From Williamsia sterculiae (GTDB taxonomy: Bacteria; Actinomycetota; Actinomycetes; Mycobacteriales; Mycobacteriaceae), in contig NZ_FTNT01000011.1 of NCBI RefSeq assembly GCF_900156495.1, forward strand, positions 118,512 through 182,511: a stretch of 64,000 bases of DNA. The letters are read 5' to 3'. The position numbers were made by a program, and so were the translations under genes. A model generated the notes under the pieces. That model searched no databases and was not told the DNA's origin. It saw only the letters and a program-made list of their open reading frames with translations. This document shows, piece by piece, positions 36,196-43,458 of the stretch. Each line of letters opens with the position of its first letter. Within the stretch, counting starts at the first letter, position 1.

Positions 36196-36458
36196 GTACC
36201 AACCACCTCGCCGTGATCGCCGTCGTCGCCTACGCCCTCGCTTACCTGGCGACGTGGAGCGGGGCCGAGGCCGCCCATATATCGCAACTATTGGCGTCGG
36301 CCCCGTCCGGCCCGAGCGAGTCCCAGGCCCGCGTTCTCGCGGGTCGCTCCACGACTCGGTGCCCGCATTGCCGACGCCCGAGGATCGTCCGCGTGGGCGA
36401 CGGCGGAGTCTCGGCCGGGATCTCTCACCGGCGTTGGTGCCCTCGGCGCTCGCTCTAA
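36192..36458 (+). CDS. Small membrane/zinc-ribbon protein of the element
   Basis: 88-aa protein coupled to the excisionase by ATGA overlap. Residues 6-22 (LAVIAVVAYALAYLATW) can span a membrane. A CPHC pair and a terminal WC suggest a metal site in the C-terminal half (three cysteines visible). No family recognised. Coupling to xis suggests a role in the early programme (inference). Confidence 0.55.
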   Translation: MSTNHLAVIAVVAYALAYLATWSGAEAAHISQLLASAPSGPSESQARVLAGRSTTRCPHCRRPRIVRVGDGGVSAGISHRRWCPRRSL

Positions 36459-36549
36459 CTACCAACCCACCCCAGCGATAGGGCAAGTCATGCCCTTGTG
36501 GCGCAACGCTATTCAGTCCAGAAGACACCAAGTGTCAGCAGAAAACAGA

Positions 36550-36576
36550 ACGCCCCCCGGCGAAACCGAGGGGCGT
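36550..36576 (+). terminator. Hairpin after the xis operon
   Basis: ACGCCCC (36550-36556) pairs with GGGGCGT (36570-36576), with an inner CGG/CCG stem around a GCGAAA-like loop. No U-tract follows, as often in actinobacteria and their phages. It would separate the xis unit from the ATPase gene. The gap 36459-36641 holds no other feature I could support. Confidence 0.6.
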
Positions 36577-36641
36577 CCCAACAGGAGAATCGGCCGAGCA
36601 ACCGATGGGATAACTATACCGCTCGCGGGCGGTGATGAGTG

Positions 36642-37820
36642 ATGAGTAAGGCGTCCCGGTTCATCTTCACGGGTGAGAACAGCGAGCACGGACACCAGGT
36701 GTCCGACGAGGTGGCCGACTCGTACGAGGCGATGGAGCACGAGATCGACCTCCTCACGCGTCGGGTCGCTCACTTCGAGCACGCCTACGGCCTGTTCATG
36801 CTCTACCCGGGACTCACGCACACGGTCCACGGTGAATCGGAGTCGGGGAAGTCCCTCGTTATGCAGGCACTCGCCGCCGAGATCCTCAACTCCGGCGGCC
36901 GGGTCCTGTTCCTCGATTACGAGTCCGATCAGCATTCGGTCGTCTCCCGTCTGCGCGAACTCGGGGCCAAGTCCGAGGCCATCATCGACGGGTTCGATTA
37001 CCGACGGCCCGAGGGGCGTCCCGACGCGTCGATGGAGGCGTGGGAGGAGATCCTGGGCACCGGCTACGACCTGATCGTGATCGACGGCGTGACGGCTTCG
37101 CTGGGCACGTTCGACCTCTCGGGGATGAGCAACGACGACGTGAACAAGTGGACGCGGATACTCCCGCGCAAGCTGGCCGAGTCCACAGGTGCGCCGCTGG
37201 TGATGGTCGATCACGTCACCAAGTCCGACGACGGCCGGGGCCGGTGGGCCATCGGTGCCCAGGCCAAGATGGCCGATATCACCGGCGCGGCGTACACGCT
37301 GGAGGTCGTCAAGCACCCTAAGCGGGGCGGGATCGGCAACCTCCGCTTGCGCGTGGGCAAGGACCGGCCCGGGTTCGTGCGTCCTCGGTGCGCCGAGGGC
37401 TCCAGCGGCAATATGCAGGTAGCCGCCGAGGTCGTCGTGGACTCCACCCTCGGCAAGCTCCTGGTGCTGCTCAAGCTCCCCGAGAAGATGGCCGAGGATG
37501 GACCTCTCACGTCCAAGGGCACGCCTCGGAACGAGGACCTCATGGAGCGGATCTCGGCCGAGATCGTGCGACGACGTGACGAATGGCTGGACGAGGACGC
37601 CGACCGCGCGCCGGACGCATTCCGATTCTCAATGGACGAGATCGAGAAGAGCGTCCGAGGTAAGTCCACGACGATCCGCGATCACGTCAAGACGCTGGCG
37701 AACGAGGGCTACGTGGAGTCCACCAAGAGCCGGTTCCGGTTCCTGCGGGAGTACCGACGCCCGACCGGTCTCAGGCCCCTACAGATGGTCGATGAGGTCC
37801 TCACCGAGGCCGCCCAATGA
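36642..37820 (+). CDS. RecA/RepA-like AAA ATPase with C-terminal winged helix
   Basis: 392-aa protein, candidate replication ATPase/helicase loader of the element. Walker A is GESESGKS (residues 64-71) and Walker B is DLIVIDG (143-149), followed by a RecA-fold DHVTKSDDGRGRWAIGAQAK sensor region like plasmid RepA and phage-satellite ATPases. Residues about 320-370 (FRFSMDEIEKSVRGKSTTIRDHVKTLANEGYVES) form a winged helix. ATG at 36642 preferred over GTG 36639; ribosome site weak. The iteron array begins just past its stop codon. Its stop overlaps the start of the next reading frame (ATGA). Confidence 0.85.
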   Translation: MSKASRFIFTGENSEHGHQVSDEVADSYEAMEHEIDLLTRRVAHFEHAYGLFMLYPGLTHTVHGESESGKSLVMQALAAEILNSGGRVLFLDYESDQHSVVSRLRELGAKSEAIIDGFDYRRPEGRPDASMEAWEEILGTGYDLIVIDGVTASLGTFDLSGMSNDDVNKWTRILPRKLAESTGAPLVMVDHVTKSDDGRGRWAIGAQAKMADITGAAYTLEVVKHPKRGGIGNLRLRVGKDRPGFVRPRCAEGSSGNMQVAAEVVVDSTLGKLLVLLKLPEKMAEDGPLTSKGTPRNEDLMERISAEIVRRRDEWLDEDADRAPDAFRFSMDEIEKSVRGKSTTIRDHVKTLANEGYVESTKSRFRFLREYRRPTGLRPLQMVDEVLTEAAQ

Positions 37821-38047
37821 CCTCTAACTCGTCCCTCGTCCCAACTCGTCCCGAGGTCGTCCCGGACGAGTTTCTACCTCACTCGTCCTCTCGTCCCGGT
37901 CTCTGTACCGGGACGAGGGACGACGTAGAAAAGCCCAGGTCACTAGCTGCTGAATCAGAAACTCGTCCCGAACGGATTCCGGCCTATCGGCGGCCTGGGC
38001 AACGCAACTCGTCCCGCCTCATTCACCACTCAAGGAGAACCCGATGA
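37817..38047 (+). CDS. Possible small protein overlapping the iteron array
   Basis: 76-aa reading frame linked to the ATPase by ATGA overlap and to the next gene by another. Its composition (Ser, Arg, Pro) follows from the repeated CTCGTCCC units beneath it, and no family is recognised. It may be a chance frame across a replication origin rather than a protein gene. Confidence 0.3.
   Translation: MTSNSSLVPTRPEVVPDEFLPHSSSRPGLCTGTRDDVEKPRSLAAESETRPERIPAYRRPGQRNSSRLIHHSRRTR
37826..38015. repeat. CTCGTCCC iteron array with central hairpin (candidate origin)
   Basis: Ten copies of CTCGTCCC or near copies in 190 nt: direct at 37828, 37835, 37845, 37856 (GTCGTCCC), 37882 (ends CCT), 37890, 37962 and 38008; inverted at 37910 and 37917. 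Several carry a leading AA. In the middle, CTCGTCCCGGT (37890-37900) and ACCGGGACGAG (37907-37917) form a perfect 11-bp stem with a 6-nt loop. Placed immediately after the ATPase gene, this looks like a replication origin as in phage satellites (inference). Confidence 0.7.
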
Positions 38048-38229
38048 GCGCCAAGAAGATCCGCGTCAGCATGTCCCGCCTCACCGGCGAGGCTCGTCAC
38101 CGAACACAGACGCCCGAGCTGGCCGACAAGGACGCGCTACGGCGCGAGTTCGGTATCGCCCGCCGACCGAGAGGGCAGCGGCGTCGTCTCACGGACCAGA
38201 TCATCGAGCAGGAGGAGCGGCGTGGGTAG
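38044..38229 (+). CDS. Small basic protein of the element
   Basis: 61-aa, strongly basic, mostly helical by composition (ALRREFGIARRPRGQRRRL and DQIIEQEERRG). AAGGAG 6 nt before the ATG is one of the best ribosome sites in the element, so it is surely translated. Possibly DNA-binding. Overlaps the start of the WhiB-like gene by 8 nt. Confidence 0.65.
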   Translation: MSAKKIRVSMSRLTGEARHRTQTPELADKDALRREFGIARRPRGQRRRLTDQIIEQEERRG

Positions 38230-38689
38230 TCGTAACGCGCTCGTCAGCCGGACTGCCGACCCGAGGCCTGTAGCGCTCATCGCGGCGATACTCACCGGAT
38301 CGGCAGATCTGCGCGGTGCCGCCTGCACTGCGTGCCCGCGTTTGTTCGATCCCGACGTGAGTGCCGAGTCGCTCGGATACTCCAGCAAGCGGGCTCGCGT
38401 GGCCGCCGTCGAGGAGACGTGTGTCGGTTGCCCGGTCCGTGGTGCGTGCTGGGCGTGGGCCTCCTCGCTCCCGGGGGCCCGAGTCGCCGGACCGACGGCC
38501 GCCTCGTCGCACGTCGCGTCAGTGATCGGCGCGCGTGGGCCTCGCCGCGCTGCTGCTGCCGTCCCGGCACCCGAGGACCCCGAGCCCGAGATCATCCCGC
38601 CTCGGCCCGCACAGCGCCGGGGCGCACGGTCCAAGGTCCGGCCGTCGATCAATCGCAAACGGAGACACAACCGACGGCGGCGACGATGA
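38222..38689 (+). CDS. WhiB-like Fe-S regulator
   Basis: 155-aa actinobacterial/phage WhiB-like protein. The cluster cysteines are Cys35 or Cys38, then Cys67, Cys70 and Cys76 (ETCVGCPVRGACWAWA), in the usual C...CxxCxxxxxC pattern. The GVWGG turn is degenerate (RVAGPTAA) and the C-terminal tail is rich in Arg, ending in a poly-basic stretch. GTG at 38222 follows GGAGGAG inside the previous gene. Mycobacteriophage TM4 carries a WhiB that affects host division; here it may control element or host genes. Confidence 0.85.
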   Translation: MGSRNALVSRTADPRPVALIAAILTGSADLRGAACTACPRLFDPDVSAESLGYSSKRARVAAVEETCVGCPVRGACWAWASSLPGARVAGPTAASSHVASVIGARGPRRAAAAVPAPEDPEPEIIPPRPAQRRGARSKVRPSINRKRRHNRRRRR

Positions 38690-38997
38690 GCCCGACAACG
38701 TGCTCGACCGAGCACTGTGGTCGTCCGACTCACTCGCGTGGGTTGTGCTCGCGCTGCTACCTCGCCCGGTGGCGAGCTGGCCAATTCGATCCGCCGAGCG
38801 CCCCGCCTCGCGTCGATCTCGTCGGCCGACGGTTTTCCGATCTCGTGGTCACCGGCTGGGACTCGGGGCGTCGGCGCTGGCGCTGCGAGTGCGACTGTGG
38901 TCGGTCCCGACTCGTGCGAGCTGGCCGACTCACCGGCGGCGAGGTCCGTAGCTGCGGACACCACCACGCTCGTCGTCCCCGGTCGCCCGACGGTTGA
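38686..38997 (+). CDS. Zinc-ribbon DNA-binding protein (phage HNH-associated type)
   Basis: 103-aa protein with ATGA overlap to the WhiB gene. The N-terminal half has Cys/His pairs (CSTEHCGRPTHSRGLCSRCY), the C-terminal half the LVGRRFSDLVVTGWD then WRCECDCG and SCGHHHARR module, common in phage HNH/AP2-type proteins. No HNH catalytic motif is visible. DNA binding is inferred. Confidence 0.65.
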   Translation: MSPTTCSTEHCGRPTHSRGLCSRCYLARWRAGQFDPPSAPPRVDLVGRRFSDLVVTGWDSGRRRWRCECDCGRSRLVRAGRLTGGEVRSCGHHHARRPRSPDG

Positions 38998-39167
38998 CCC
39001 GTGTTCGAGCGGGTCGTTTAGGCCCAGGGGGGTCACTGCCACAAACTCGCGAGCCCTTTCCCAGTTCCGCCGGTCTCCTGACGTTTGAAAAACGCGGACC
39101 TCTGACCAGCGCATATTCCATTACTGAAAATGACCACCAATATCAGCACGACGATAGGACCCTCGAC
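38998..39167. other. Intergenic segment, possible packaging region
   Basis: 170 nt without a gene between the zinc-ribbon gene and the 79-aa gene. It contains a G run (CCCAGGGGGGTC at about 39016-39028) and an AT-richer stretch near 39085-39130 unlike its surroundings. In actinophages, cos sites often lie between an HNH-type gene and the terminase/structural genes, so this is a place to look for one. No sequence proof. Confidence 0.3.
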
Positions 39168-39407
39168 ATGTCTCAATCGAACCGATCCGACGCCTCCCGG
39201 GCCTCGGCCACCCGGCTCGTCCTCGCCCTCCGCGACGAGGACCCGGACGCCGTTCACGCCGTCCTCAACGAGGCGGCCGACGCCGCTACTCTGCGAGATC
39301 TCGCGGTGGCGGCCGCGACGCTCGCGGCCCAGAGGATCTCCGACGACGAGGCCCCCGCACTCGTGGCCCAGGCGTTGGACAAGCTGGCCGAGCCGCCGAT
39401 CGTGTGA
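39168..39407 (+). CDS. Small helical protein upstream of the capsid gene
   Basis: 79-aa protein, almost entirely helix-forming (Ala, Leu, Asp, Glu rich), e.g. SATRLVLALRDEDPDAVHAVLNEAADAATLRDLAVAAATLA. TAGGA 8 nt before the ATG. Unknown family. Its place before the major capsid gene is where phages put small terminase or scaffold proteins, but there is no motif to decide. Confidence 0.6.
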   Translation: MSQSNRSDASRASATRLVLALRDEDPDAVHAVLNEAADAATLRDLAVAAATLAAQRISDDEAPALVAQALDKLAEPPIV

Positions 39408-39726
39408 CCAGTATTGTCAAGCGGGACAACAGGACTCGTTGCTGATAGTCTCGATCACGACGGCGTAAGTCGTCAGCTTGGCGGCCTCGGCCGCGTGGGT
39501 AGACCATCGGTAACCACCCCGCCCGTCCCCACGGTCCGAGATCCCCGCCAACCTTCGCCCGGTGAGGCCAGCGGTAACCAGCCCGTCCGCCCCCGAGGAG
39601 GGTTGCAACCCCCAGTGAGGCCCCACGAGCCTCGGACTGGTCAGCGCACCTCCTCCACCGCGTGCGCTCATCACCTCCGAGGCCCGTGGGATCTCTCCCA
39701 GAATCTCGCCCCAGGAGGCACCCAGA
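39408..39726. other. Leader region before the capsid gene
   Basis: 319 nt without a supported protein gene. Seen in it: an inverted repeat TTGTC-AAGCGG-GACAA at 39414-39429, a second one ACGAC...GTCGT at about 39459-39475, and imperfect direct repeats of the form GGTAACCA-CCC near 39509 and 39571. The arrangement suggests promoter or regulatory RNA structure for the capsid gene. Confidence 0.45.
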
Positions 39727-40941
39727 ATGGGCACTACCCGACTCCAGCACTTCGATGATCTGACCGACGACGCCCTCGCGGCACGCATTGGCCACCACCG
39801 CACCCGAGCCCAGGCCCTCGTCGGACAGGCCAAGGCGGCCGGGGCGAACTCGCCCGTCGGAATCAAGGCCCGCGAGGACGCCGCTAACGCCCTCTCGCTC
39901 GTGAAGGCGATGGGCGAGGAACTCCGCGAACGAGCCGAGTTCGCCAAGAACGGCAGCAAGTCCGGTGGCGAGATCCGCCGTATCGACCCCGAGAAGGGGT
40001 TCGAGGCAGCGACCGGCGGACAGAAGGCGACCACCCACCTCACGGCGTCGGCGCTGCGCGAGGCCGGCGAGACGGCCGTGATCGCCTCGCTCTCCGCTGG
40101 CGGCCAGAAGAACCTTTCACTGACCGACTCGACTGCTGTCGTCGTCGTTGCGCCGACAATCCGCCCGCTCGGTCGGCCGGTGAGCATTCTCGACGTGATC
40201 GAGGCCCAGGCGGTCAGCTCCCCGACGTTCAAGTACCTGCGACAGGCGTCGCGCACCAACCGGGCGGCCGTCGTCGCCCCCGGCGCGCTCAAGCCCACCA
40301 GCGAGTACGGCGTGGACACGATCCCCCGTGAGCTGAAAGTCATCGCCCACCTGTCCGACGGGATCGCGGAGTACGACCTCACCGACGTTGCCGACCTCCA
40401 GGCGTTCGTCGGCTCGGAACTCGAATACGGCCTACGCCTTGCCGTCGAGCGCGAGCTGATTCAGGGTGACGGCACCGCCGGTCACCTGAACGGCTTCGCG
40501 GCCACCTCTGGAATCCAGACCGTCGCCTACGCGACCGACCTCTTGCGGACCACCCGCAAGTCGCTGACCGCTATAGAGGCGTTGGGCTACCAGGGCGCGG
40601 TATTCGTCGTGAGCCCGGCCGTGCTGGAGGAAATCGACCTCGCCGTCACCGGCGGCAGCGGTGAATACCTGAACGCGACCGCGCCGTTCGACCGCGCCGA
40701 GTACAAGCTGTGGGGCGTCCCGATCGTCCCGAGCACTCAGCTCCCGGCCGGGGTGGGATACCTCGTCGGCGCTGACTCGGTACGGCTCTACACCGACCCC
40801 GGCGCAACGATCCGCATTCAGTGGGATCGGGCCTCGGACGACTTCGAGCGCAACCTTGTTCGCGCCCGTCTGGAGGGTCGTTTCGAGGTCGGCGTCTCTC
40901 GTCCCGAGTCGATCGTCCGGTTCAGCACCGTATCCGCCTGA
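39727..40941 (+). CDS. HK97-type phage major capsid protein
   Basis: 404-aa capsid protein. The first 100 residues form a helical delta-domain-like scaffold (DDALAARIGHHRTRAQALVGQAKAAG and LVKAMGEELRERAEFAK). The HK97 core begins near residue 105 and includes FKYLRQASRTN, ELKVIAHLSDGIAEYDLTD, ERELIQGDGTAGHLNGFA, GAVFVVSPAVLEEI, LWGVPIVPSTQLPAG and the C-terminal RARLEGRFEVGVSRPESIVRF. AGGAGG 8 nt before the ATG indicates strong expression. No prohead protease, portal or terminase gene is nearby. Confidence 0.93.
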   Translation: MGTTRLQHFDDLTDDALAARIGHHRTRAQALVGQAKAAGANSPVGIKAREDAANALSLVKAMGEELRERAEFAKNGSKSGGEIRRIDPEKGFEAATGGQKATTHLTASALREAGETAVIASLSAGGQKNLSLTDSTAVVVVAPTIRPLGRPVSILDVIEAQAVSSPTFKYLRQASRTNRAAVVAPGALKPTSEYGVDTIPRELKVIAHLSDGIAEYDLTDVADLQAFVGSELEYGLRLAVERELIQGDGTAGHLNGFAATSGIQTVAYATDLLRTTRKSLTAIEALGYQGAVFVVSPAVLEEIDLAVTGGSGEYLNATAPFDRAEYKLWGVPIVPSTQLPAGVGYLVGADSVRLYTDPGATIRIQWDRASDDFERNLVRARLEGRFEVGVSRPESIVRFSTVSA

Positions 40942-40947
40942 TTCACT

Positions 40948-40983
40948 CCGTCCCCATGCCTGCCACCGTGCGACATGGGGCGG
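40948..40983 (+). terminator. Hairpin after the capsid gene
   Basis: CCCCATG (40952-40958) pairs with CATGGGG (40974-40980); CCG and CGG extend the stem with one bulged T. It starts 7 nt after the capsid stop codon. No U-tract. Confidence 0.6.
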
Positions 40984-41010
40984 ATCTCGTTCTAGGACAA
41001 GGAGATAGAT

Positions 41011-41529
41011 ATGGGCGTCGGTGACGTAATCGGCGGGGCCGTCGATCTCGTAGGCGACATTGCCAGCGGTGCGGTGAAGTACATCGGCGGAACCCTTGAG
41101 GGGAAGTCCACGCCCACCGGCAAGGGCTACACGGGTCACGTGGATCTCGTGGGCTCGAAGATCGCGCCGGACCCGACACGCCTCGTCAGCTTCCGCCGTG
41201 GCGGCGTGATCCCCGGCGGCCGTCAGTACCCGGAACCTCGCGGCGTGGACCACGGCCGTCCGACGCGAGCGGCGTCGGCGCTCCAGTCGGCCGACCGGCG
41301 ACGCGAGGGCGTTGGACTGGCTCCAGCTCGGCCCACGCGGGCCTCGAACTCGTCGCGGCCGATCCGCATGGCCCGCGTGGGCGTAGTTGGACCGTCGGGC
41401 CACGAGCCAGCGGTCGCCCCACGGGGCCACCGCGTCGTCGTCGTGGGTCCACGTCGTGCGGCGCACGAGATCGCGCCGGGGATCGCCTGCCCGAGCTGCG
41501 CCGCCGGGATCACCAAGCCGGTCCGCTGA
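41011..41529 (+). CDS. Hypothetical protein downstream of capsid
   Basis: 172-aa protein. AAGGAG 6 nt before the ATG makes the start credible. The first 30 residues are glycine- and hydrophobic-rich (VGDVIGGAVDLVGDIASGAVKYIGG), and a CPSC pair lies near the C-terminus. The region after residue 80 is arginine- and proline-rich with weak protein character, so the true gene may be shorter or frameshifted. Virion-associated or membrane-active role possible, unknown. Confidence 0.5.
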   Translation: MGVGDVIGGAVDLVGDIASGAVKYIGGTLEGKSTPTGKGYTGHVDLVGSKIAPDPTRLVSFRRGGVIPGGRQYPEPRGVDHGRPTRAASALQSADRRREGVGLAPARPTRASNSSRPIRMARVGVVGPSGHEPAVAPRGHRVVVVGPRRAAHEIAPGIACPSCAAGITKPVR

Positions 41530-41705
41530 CTCCACGGTGAGGGCCTCGGCCCCGGATACACTGGGAGGCAACAACTCCATAGCTCGGAACGACCACGGTC
41601 GTTGCCGTGCGTCCGTCGAGCGCCTCACCCTGCTACTTCTCCGGGGTGGGGCGTTCGTCGTCTCAGCACGACGAAACTCTGCCTGGGACGCTTTGACCGC
41701 TTACC

Positions 41706-42695
41706 GTGACTGGCATGGTTTTCATAGGCGGTCTCGCTATCGGGGGCACAGATGAGTCGGGGAATGAGTTCAACACAATAGCGGCGCTACCCTTGGACCA
41801 TCGAGTGTCCGCCAAATCTCTCAGTCAGAGGGCTATCGAGGACCAGCAATTCTGGCACGTCCTCCTTGGGGCAGAACTCTATGGATGTGTGGACGAGGTG
41901 ACTAGCTATTCTCATTCCGATACAGATCCGCCGGACCTCGTTGTGCAAGTCGGTGGCGATACCTTCAACGTGGAGTTGACGTCGATTACCGCACAGCAGG
42001 TGTCCCGACAACGCCTTGCAGAGGTTCGCTCGGTCGGACGCGCGTTGGATGAGCGCTTGAAAGCTGCGCCTGACCAATATCCGCATCTAACAGGCAACCA
42101 AGTATGGGTATTCGACCGAAGTGGTGACGTTAGCCGCTTACCGAAGCGCATGGGGACCAAGTTCACCAAGCTCATTGACGACATAGCGACCGAGTTGGAG
42201 ACGGACTTCGGCGTGGTGACGGGTATCCCGCCGAACGCTGACGGATCGCCACCTCAGACTGTGCCAGGGAGCGTAATGCGACAGGGACGCCGTGAGGTGA
42301 ACGGCTATGACCTTGAGATCCACCCAGACATTGCCAATCCAGAAGCGCCGCCGATGGCGACCGGGAGCGCCCAGATCGAGGTGGAAACGAAGGTCCTGGA
42401 GCAGGAGTTCGTCGGCCGAGTCGCCACCAAGGATCGGGAACCTAACGAAATCCTCATCGTTACAACCGGTCTTCCTGACACGAGCGGCTACGTTTGCCCT
42501 GCCGATCACTTCATCTATTACACCTTGAGTCAACGTCTTCGCGAGGGGCTCCTCCGAGTTCCAGCCACCAATCATCTACGGCAGGTGATTTTCAACCACC
42601 ACGGGTCCCTCGAAGATGTCCTTCTCTTGGACACGAACGTGCCTGGACCTCGACTGGTGCGACCACTGGCGATTGAGGAAACGTCGGGTCCATGA
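41706..42695 (+). CDS. Cargo protein with possible PD-(D/E)xK-like motif
   Basis: 329-aa protein (326 if ATG 41715 is used) next to attR. Unrecognised family. PPDLVVQVGGDTFNVELTS (residues 75-93) fits the strand pair of restriction-type nucleases: PD, then about 12 residues, then E-x-T in place of E-x-K. Other parts look like a soluble alpha/beta protein. Lower GC than its neighbours and less codon bias point to recent transfer. A defence role is suggested only by location in a satellite cargo slot. Weak ribosome site at either start. Confidence 0.65.
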   Translation: MTGMVFIGGLAIGGTDESGNEFNTIAALPLDHRVSAKSLSQRAIEDQQFWHVLLGAELYGCVDEVTSYSHSDTDPPDLVVQVGGDTFNVELTSITAQQVSRQRLAEVRSVGRALDERLKAAPDQYPHLTGNQVWVFDRSGDVSRLPKRMGTKFTKLIDDIATELETDFGVVTGIPPNADGSPPQTVPGSVMRQGRREVNGYDLEIHPDIANPEAPPMATGSAQIEVETKVLEQEFVGRVATKDREPNEILIVTTGLPDTSGYVCPADHFIYYTLSQRLREGLLRVPATNHLRQVIFNHHGSLEDVLLLDTNVPGPRLVRPLAIEETSGP

Positions 42696-42731
42696 CTCCG
42701 TCATCCTCGATCAGGACGCCCTCGGGCTGAC

Positions 42732-43259
42732 CTATCCGCTGAATGGCGGAGGCCCGGGGATAACGATCCCAGCGGCACCACCCCCGCCCCCTCCGCCTCC
42801 TGGAGCAGCACCAGCCCCGCCGTTGCCACCGTTCGCGTTCCCATCCCCATAGACAGTCCCGCCATTACCTCCATTGCCGCCGTTGCCGCCGATTGGCCAC
42901 CGACCCGGAAGAATGCCGTGGCCGTTCGGCATCTCGTAGTACCCGCAACGTCGAGTAGCTCGATTCATGTATGCCTCCCGTTGGGAGCGCTCGTCAAGCC
43001 GCCCTTGCTCGGAGCGGTACCAAGCGACGAACACGACAATCAGCAGCAGTCCAACCACCGCGACCGTGATTGTGACAGGATCATGCCGCCAAGTAGCGAG
43101 AGCGACAAGGCCGATCCCGAGGAGGCCGAACACAGCAGCGGCCACACCAGTCAGCGCCTTCAAAGAGGAGCCAACGCCTCGGAGCATTCCAGCGAGAACC
43201 TCGCGAGATATGGGCCTGACATGAGAGTTCGTGAGGTCGTCGGTGGGGTCGAAGATCAT
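42732..43259 (-). CDS. Two-TM protein with glycine-rich tail
   Basis: 175-aa protein, convergent with the preceding gene. Two hydrophobic segments at about residues 36-56 (TGVAAAVFGLLGIGLVALATW) and 64-83 (TITVAVVGLLLIVVFVAWY), then a basic cytoplasmic-type linker, then GGNGGNGGNGG-type repeats with a run of eight glycines and a PGPPPFSG end. The tail resembles PGRS or phage-type glycine repeats. Function unknown; could be an effector or an envelope protein. ATG at 43259 has a weak ribosome site. Confidence 0.6.
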   Translation of the reverse strand: MIFDPTDDLTNSHVRPISREVLAGMLRGVGSSLKALTGVAAAVFGLLGIGLVALATWRHDPVTITVAVVGLLLIVVFVAWYRSEQGRLDERSQREAYMNRATRRCGYYEMPNGHGILPGRWPIGGNGGNGGNGGTVYGDGNANGGNGGAGAAPGGGGGGGGAAGIVIPGPPPFSG

Positions 43260-43321
43260 CGTCCGATCGTAGTGCGCCCCACTGACACGAACGCCGTTTT
43301 AACCTGAGGCACCCCCGCACG

Positions 43322-43341
43322 ACTGGGCACGCAGTGGGCAC
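43322..43341. repeat. Right integrase arm-type sites
   Basis: ACTGGGCACGCAGTGGGCAC: two TGGGCAC copies 11 bp apart, as in the left copy at 34656-34675. Lies 36 nt from the attR core. Confidence 0.6.
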
Positions 43342-43349
43342 AAACGACG

Positions 43350-43375
43350 GTGACCAGCACATATGTGCTGGTCAC
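43350..43375. repeat. Perfect 26-bp palindrome beside attR
   Basis: Left arm GTGACCAGCACAT is followed directly by its exact reverse complement, with no spacer. It lies 2 nt from the attR core and 4 nt from the tRNA 3' end. The half-site ACCAGCACAT also occurs once near attL at 34601-34610. It may bind integrase or excisionase, or act as terminator of tRNA-Pro. Confidence 0.8.
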
Positions 43376-43377
43376 GA

Positions 43378-43453
<76 letters not shown>

Positions 43454-43458
43454 TGGCA

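Noticed and set aside
37826..38015. Iteron array considered as a CRISPR array
   Set aside because: Units are only 8-10 nt, spacing is irregular and two copies are inverted; no cas genes.
39414..39758. Plus-strand frame in the capsid leader
   Set aside because: TTG start without ribosome site, proline-rich composition, overlaps the capsid start; better explained as untranslated leader with inverted repeats.
40432..41628. Minus-strand frame covering the capsid 3' end and the following gene
   Set aside because: Opposite to the HK97 capsid gene and to a gene with an AAGGAG ribosome site; no recognised motif.
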